From: Glebionis coronaria
Taxonomy: Eukaryota > Streptophyta > Magnoliopsida > Asterales > Asteraceae
Length of the DNA stretch: 64,000 nt
Reading direction: 5' to 3'
Assembly: GCA_025667525.1 (NCBI GenBank)
Contig: CM046882.1
Location: 544,310,630 to 544,374,629, forward strand
Shown here: piece by piece, positions 59,278-64,000 of the stretch
Position numbering within the stretch: position 1 is the first letter of the stretch
Layout of the letters: each line of letters opens with the position of its first letter
Translations under genes and position numbers: made by a program
The notes under the pieces: model-generated
What the model saw: the letters and a program-made list of their open reading frames with translations, nothing else
Told to the model about the DNA's origin: nothing
The model's database searches: none

Positions 59278-60837
59278 TTAAATGGTCCATGGGGAAGCCT
59301 CGAATGTAATACCGGGATCAAAGACCTTGTCCTCGTTCCCGGAGGACATCAACAAAGGAAAGGCGGGAGGATAAGTCTTGAATGGTAGGAAAGTCTGCTC
59401 AATATAAGAAAAGCAAGTGAAATCTAGATTGACGGGAGGTGGGGTGGGTAAGGGAATCACATTGTCATCCTCCAAAGACAATGGATGCAGACCAATTGGC
59501 AAAGCCGTAAAATTATCAATCATAGAATGGTCCATGTCACCTCCCGGGTCAAAGCATTTATCCTCATGAAAGTAGATCTTGTCGATATCATCGTAGATAA
59601 GGAGTGTAGAAACTCGTTTGAAAAGATCACGATCAAGTACGAAACCATCATTCATTTGTGGGGATTGTTGATAAGGTAAATCCTCATGAATTTGGTAAAC
59701 GTAATTCTCATAAGAGGAGTGTTGATTAGGTAACTCCTCGAGAATAGGATGTTTGGGCATGTGAGTTGGTTCATCAGTATTATGAAAAATAAGACGTTCC
59801 GGCTCATCAAGTTCAGCATCGATGTTGGAAAAGTCGACCTCGCTTGTAGGAGGAAGCTGAGGTAAAAGAGCTAGCTCTCGGTCGATAATTTCCTCAATCT
59901 CGGGCTCGAAGACGAAATGATCATACTCACCACATGTTGAACTCTTGTTGGGAGGATCAAATATCGCATGTGGAGTTGTGAGTATGTGATCATTGACTAG
60001 CGAAGCAAACTTGTCCGTAAGCTCCGCAAAAGTCGGCACATCACACAGATTTTCCGGAATACCCGCGGGCTCACTTGGGATGACGACAAGTTCCTCGACA
60101 CTAGACTTTAGGAATTTGTCCGATTCAGTTGCCGAGATAACGTCAAGATGCTCATCCTCCATGATGAGAGAGCTAACGGGCTCCTCAGGTGTGATAGCAA
60201 TAGATGAAGGAGGAATGGGAGAAGTCTTACGTTGCTTTAGAAATTCCTCCTCGTCGAAAATAACCTCAATATCGTCATCGCTCTCCTCAATACCTAAAGG
60301 GCTAATAATAAGCTCAGGGATATGAGTACTCGTCTGATCTTGCTGCTGTAAAAATGACTCCATATAAGTTTGCAGCGTGTGTAAAAGCTCTTTCATTTGT
60401 TCTTGAAAAGCTGTAGCAAGATCGTTTCTTTGTTCTTGAAAGGCTGTAGCAAGATCGTCAATTGGTTCTTGGTAACTCATCCCGTGATGAGGCTGATGAT
60501 CAATTGGGTATTGCAGGGGTTGGTCAAAACTGGAAGGGGTATAATTATAGTAATTTTGATCCCCCGTTGGACAGTGAAAACTTTCATGAGGACCCCCACA
60601 CTTATAGCACCACGGGGATGGAGAAAAATCCGGTGCATTTTGAGGATAAGGATCGTCATAGACGGGAGAGGGTGAGAAAGTATTGTAAGAGGAGAAGTAC
60701 GAATTTGTTGAATTACAAAATGGACAAAATCCAAATTGTGTATCGTCGATATCAGAACCACACCGCTCACAAGTACACCATTGACATGTTTGAAAACCAT
60801 GCCATGGTCTCCCACACCGTACACAAGACGAATCCAT
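59278..60837 (-). CDS. E protein, intact 519-codon frame of a non-autonomous retrotransposon
   Basis: The start MDSSCVRCGRPWHGFQTCQW is the best one: it lies about 190 bp after the PBS and precedes six CXXC-type cysteine pairs (CVRC, CQWC, CERC, CPFC and others) within 45 residues, suggesting zinc ribbons. CYKCGGPHESFHC at about residue 82 resembles the Gag knuckle of D. A duplicated DDLATAFQEQRN block follows. Residues from about 190 to the end are acidic and Pro/Ser-rich, closely matching the broken tail of D (EIEEIIDRELALLPQLPPTS, EELPNQHSSYENYVY, GNEDKVFDPGITF). No protease, RT or integrase motif and no membrane segment. It is the only long intact frame here and is nearly identical to E1. 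Possible roles are a reduced Gag or an RNA-packaging factor; that is inference. Confidence 0.75.
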   Translation of the reverse strand: MDSSCVRCGRPWHGFQTCQWCTCERCGSDIDDTQFGFCPFCNSTNSYFSSYNTFSPSPVYDDPYPQNAPDFSPSPWCYKCGGPHESFHCPTGDQNYYNYTPSSFDQPLQYPIDHQPHHGMSYQEPIDDLATAFQEQRNDLATAFQEQMKELLHTLQTYMESFLQQQDQTSTHIPELIISPLGIEESDDDIEVIFDEEEFLKQRKTSPIPPSSIAITPEEPVSSLIMEDEHLDVISATESDKFLKSSVEELVVIPSEPAGIPENLCDVPTFAELTDKFASLVNDHILTTPHAIFDPPNKSSTCGEYDHFVFEPEIEEIIDRELALLPQLPPTSEVDFSNIDAELDEPERLIFHNTDEPTHMPKHPILEELPNQHSSYENYVYQIHEDLPYQQSPQMNDGFVLDRDLFKRVSTLLIYDDIDKIYFHEDKCFDPGGDMDHSMIDNFTALPIGLHPLSLEDDNVIPLPTPPPVNLDFTCFSYIEQTFLPFKTYPPAFPLLMSSGNEDKVFDPGITFEASPWTI

Positions 60838-61024
60838 GAAGAAAAATAGACAAGCAAGAATAATATTTTTGGTGCAAAACTTTGAAAAAGAAATGCTTTT
60901 TATGATTTTTCAAATGTTTTTGGATTTTTGAAAATTTTTGGACACGAAAAATAACGTTCACAAGTGAACGGGTCCCAAAAGCCAACACGTCTCTCACAAA
61001 AAACCGTTAATCCTCACGAAAAGA

Positions 61025-61040
61025 GCCGGCAGCGGCGCCA
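61025..61040 (-). other. Primer-binding site of E2 (tRNA-Asp type)
   Basis: Minus-strand TGGCGCCGCTGCCGGC next to the 5' LTR stub, matching E1 at 42754 except for one base. Confidence 0.8.
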
Positions 61041-61152
61041 TTTTAATAACTAGATTTTACTAGTTGAAAGTTCGTTTTCTCGGAATCTCTTCGAATTGAT
61101 TTCCGGTTAATTGTGCGAGATTAGTTGTTCTTGGTGAATCAAATGAAAGAGT
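61041..61152 (-). repeat. 5' LTR stub of E2
   Basis: About 110 bp of LTR end, identical to 54883-54990 of the 3' LTR. Cut at 61153 by the start of H. Confidence 0.85.
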
Positions 61153-64000
61153 TGTAACACTCTCATTTTTCGTATCGGTACAGCGGAAGGGTCTTTCAGA
61201 GTGTTACGGGATAGCACAATAACTCCAATCATAGACAACACATAAAATGGTTGTACAAGGTTTAACAAACATTCATTCGATAAAAAGGTTTAAAAGTGTA
61301 CAACAGGTCCCAAATTATACAGGTCATTAAGTTTACAAAACACAGATCGAATGAACATTTTTGATATTAAGTGTGGGCCATCAGAGTCGATCTCCATCCG
61401 GATTACCTTCAAGCACCTGAGATAGAAAACATGCAAAAATCATATCAGCGAATGCCGAGTGAATTCATAGAGTTTAATGAAAACCGTTATATAAAACAAT
61501 CATTTACAATCATTTAAAATCAGAACACAAGTATAATATCGGAAGTAAGTCCACATATTGCTAGTCAGGCAATATATAAATCAAGCATACATCTGAAACC
61601 GTCCATGAGACCGTAGTCTCTATATTACCATGATAGGTAATATATTCATCGTAATAGCGTCATCATCGTTTATTATTTATGTCTTATATTGTATTATAGG
61701 ATTATTATTAGCCGCATGACATTGTTACCTTACTGTGAAAACAGCGGGCCGCGAACCCGACAAACAATTTGCCCATCTAAGTTAGCGTGTCGTCACAAAA
61801 ATCACGCTATGGAATCTTCTCATACATAAATTCGCTTACCAATCAATGTGGTACGACAGGGATCAACCGTCAAGGCGCGAACTGGGGTGATCGTCCCCAA
61901 ATAGTACTATCAAATGCATAAGCGTCTACCAAATCCCGGTAGTTCACAATTCATGCTAATGGGACTTTAAGTGACATAACCTAACTACTAATAATCCTTT
62001 TAGTCTTGAATATAGGGTCATAGCATCATTCGGGTCCATCTCATTTAGCATACAATCGGGACTACTTGTGTTCTATTTTTATAAAAATCTAGCATGTTAT
62101 CTCCCTCGCGGGTTTACAAATCATTTTATAAAACATTTAAAAGAGTGCGAGGCTATGAACTCACGTTGTTAATGAAAGGCGGATTATCGGCTACGGGCGT
62201 GCTTCGGTCACGGAAACCTATATAAATAATAATCGGTCTTAGACTCGGTCCAATGACTTTTATCAAAATAACAATATACATATATATGATTATTGTACAT
62301 ATGATGATGATCAAGTGGGTTTATAAATCCTCATTTACTCATTTTAGTGTTTACGTTTTAGTATCGTCTTACTAGTTCACTAGTTTTACCGATTTTACCT
62401 ATTTTAAGTTCTTTAAGTATTTTATAAGTTCTTTTACTTGTTTTTACCCATTATATACTTATATGATCAGTATATATACACTTTTCATGTTGGGCCCTAT
62501 TGGGTTAAGCCCAAATAATTCTTTTTACAAGTATTTATCTTATTAAGTCCAATTATTAGTCTAATAGGTTTAGTTAGCTCGTAAATGTCCGTAATTCTTA
62601 TAGTTCGGGTTTTATCGGTTTTTACTTGTCTTAGTTACTTATACATCAGTATATAACTTTTATAAACTTTACATTAGACGGGTTTGGTCGTCTAAGTTTT
62701 ATTTGATGAAAAACGTTAATTTCACGGCGATAGCCGAAAAAGTCGTAAAAATCAAGTTTATAGTTTTTATTACTTATAAATATTATTTTACCATCATTTA
62801 TATAATTTACCCATTTAATTAACCTTTTATACATTTATATAATTAAGTTTTATAAGTTAGTGGGTTTATACTTTACATTTTATAAATTATAAAGTGAGTG
62901 CTTATATAATAATAATAAACATTATTTCCAAAATCTGATTTTTAACTTCACATTCACCATTTTTATCATATCTAGAGTTCTACAATGACTTAGAAGCTCA
63001 TTTTTGGATGACAACTTCTTCATAATATGTGATACATATAACTTAGCTATAGCTACTGCCCATTTTAAGTCTAAGTTGCCTTAACAGTCCCTACAAAACT
63101 GCTTATTCAGATTGTACCACCTAACTTGTTTTGATCATATCTCACTCATTATTTTGATTCCATTGCATGGCCAACTCTCACATGTGTATAACATCATCTA
63201 CTTTACTGTAAATAGATCAAACCATGCATTTTTATCAGTTCTTCATTTAGGTATCTACTGTTTTTATACAGCCAACTAATTAGACATGATTTTAGCTTCA
63301 TTTCTTATGGTTATCATCATTTTTAAGCATGTTTATCAACACTTGATCCCCACACAACATTTTTATCATCATATATACATCATATACATATACAAAATGA
63401 AAGAAAATACATTTGTTCTTTACAAAATAATAAGAGAAAAATGTAGAGGATGATCTTCTTTACCAATCCAAGTGGATTTCTTGTTTTAGGAAGGCAAGAA
63501 CTTGATGAACACAACAAGTATCTCCAAGACCATCAAATATCAAGAACATATGTTGGAAAATCAGCCCTAGGACACAAGCAAATCACCTCCAAAGTTGGTT
63601 ATATGGCCACCAAATGATCAAGGCTTCAAGGAAACACCTTAATAGGACTAGTAAACATGTGGTTTGTAGCTAGAAAAGATCAATGAGGGTGTTTGTGGCT
63701 TGATTTGGGACGGCACAAGGGTGGAGTAGAGAGATTTTTTGAGAGTGAATTGCATGTAGGAAATGGTTAAATGAAAACCATTAGCTAGTTTTGTGTAGTG
63801 GTGGAAGGTTTAGCTTAAAGTGTAAGCATAAGCTTACACTTGTATAAGCTTAGCTAGAATGTGTGCCACCTAAGTGTGGTGTGTCACATATGCCGTCCCA
63901 TATAAGCTAGTGGGATGGGGCAAAGTGTTTTGTCCCATCTCACTAGTTTACGGGTATTTCTCGATTCTAGTTTTCTCGATTTGCGTGCCCTCGGGTCGTT
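61153..64000 (-). mobile_element. H: probable Gypsy LTR, runs off the window
   Basis: Begins TGTAACACTCTCATTTTTCG on the plus strand, so the minus-strand end is GAGTGTTACA, typical of plant chromovirus LTR ends. It interrupts the E2 LTR. The remainder is noncoding AT-rich sequence with (TA)-rich patches near 62275 and 63370. It shows no gag or pol and no motif array of the A, B, C or E kind. Whether it is a solo LTR or part of a full element, and where it ends, cannot be decided here. Confidence 0.45.

Larger units (their letters stand above)
54881..61152 (-). mobile_element. E2: second copy of the E element
   Basis: On the minus strand: 5' LTR stub (61041-61152), PBS (61025-61040), E protein frame (60837-59278), 3' noncoding region, polypurine tract and 3' LTR (54881-57327). 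The frame and 3' region are very similar to E1, but the middle of the LTR is not. The 5' LTR is truncated by H and the 3' LTR hosts a solo LTR. No RT or integrase is present. Confidence 0.9.

Overview
This window is nuclear plant DNA made almost entirely of nested LTR retrotransposons. I see no host protein-coding gene, rRNA gene or functional tRNA gene. The Ty1/Copia elements carry long extra reading frames downstream of RNase H. The Ty3/Gypsy-like elements have a gag-protease followed by a long acidic tail. From memory, both resemble predicted retroelement proteins of Asteraceae, especially tribe Anthemideae (Tanacetum, Artemisia). That placement is unverified because no search could be run.

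Layout, left to right. 1-560: end of an LTR. 561-4210: 5' half of Copia A (minus strand), inserted in the 3' LTR of Copia B. 4211-23169: Copia B (minus), with gag, RT-RNase H and a long post-RNase H frame (ORF3). B is interrupted by a 5'-truncated ORF1-only LINE (6073-6893) and a 3.1-kb solo LTR (X, 8322-11450, TSD CTCAT). B itself sits inside the RNase H of Copia F (23170-25006 and a scrap near 27415-27469). F is also split by solo LTR G (25007-27414), which hosts a Tourist-like MITE (25523-26656). At 27470 starts Copia C (minus): its 3' LTR is at 27470-27974 and the rest at 49544-54880. Between these parts lies Gypsy-like D (27983-49543), with 3.7-kb LTRs and a gag-protease but no reverse transcriptase. 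D's second LTR is split by a complete 7.5-kb non-autonomous element, E1 (41132-48629, TSD ATCTT). C's RNase H is broken by a second copy, E2 (54881-61152, minus). E2 contains a solo LTR of the A family (56663-57188, TSD CTTTT), and its 5' LTR is cut by H, a probable Gypsy LTR running to the window end.

Most polyprotein frames are broken. The exception is the roughly 520-codon frame of E, which is intact in E2 and nearly intact in E1. It combines cysteine-rich N-terminal motifs with an acidic tail shared with D.

The most unusual pattern concerns short-motif arrays. Each of four lineages (A, B, C, E) carries an array of a roughly 10-bp core that is uniform within the array but differs between lineages: A GCGYTGACA, B TCGCAATA, C CGGTACTTG, E1 GTACGATC, E2 ATCCGGAATA. 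The arrays lie in LTRs, 5' leaders or just upstream of ORF3, and A and C also carry their own core inside coding sequence. E1 and E2 share proteins and LTR ends, and A and C share LTR termini, yet within each pair the core differs.
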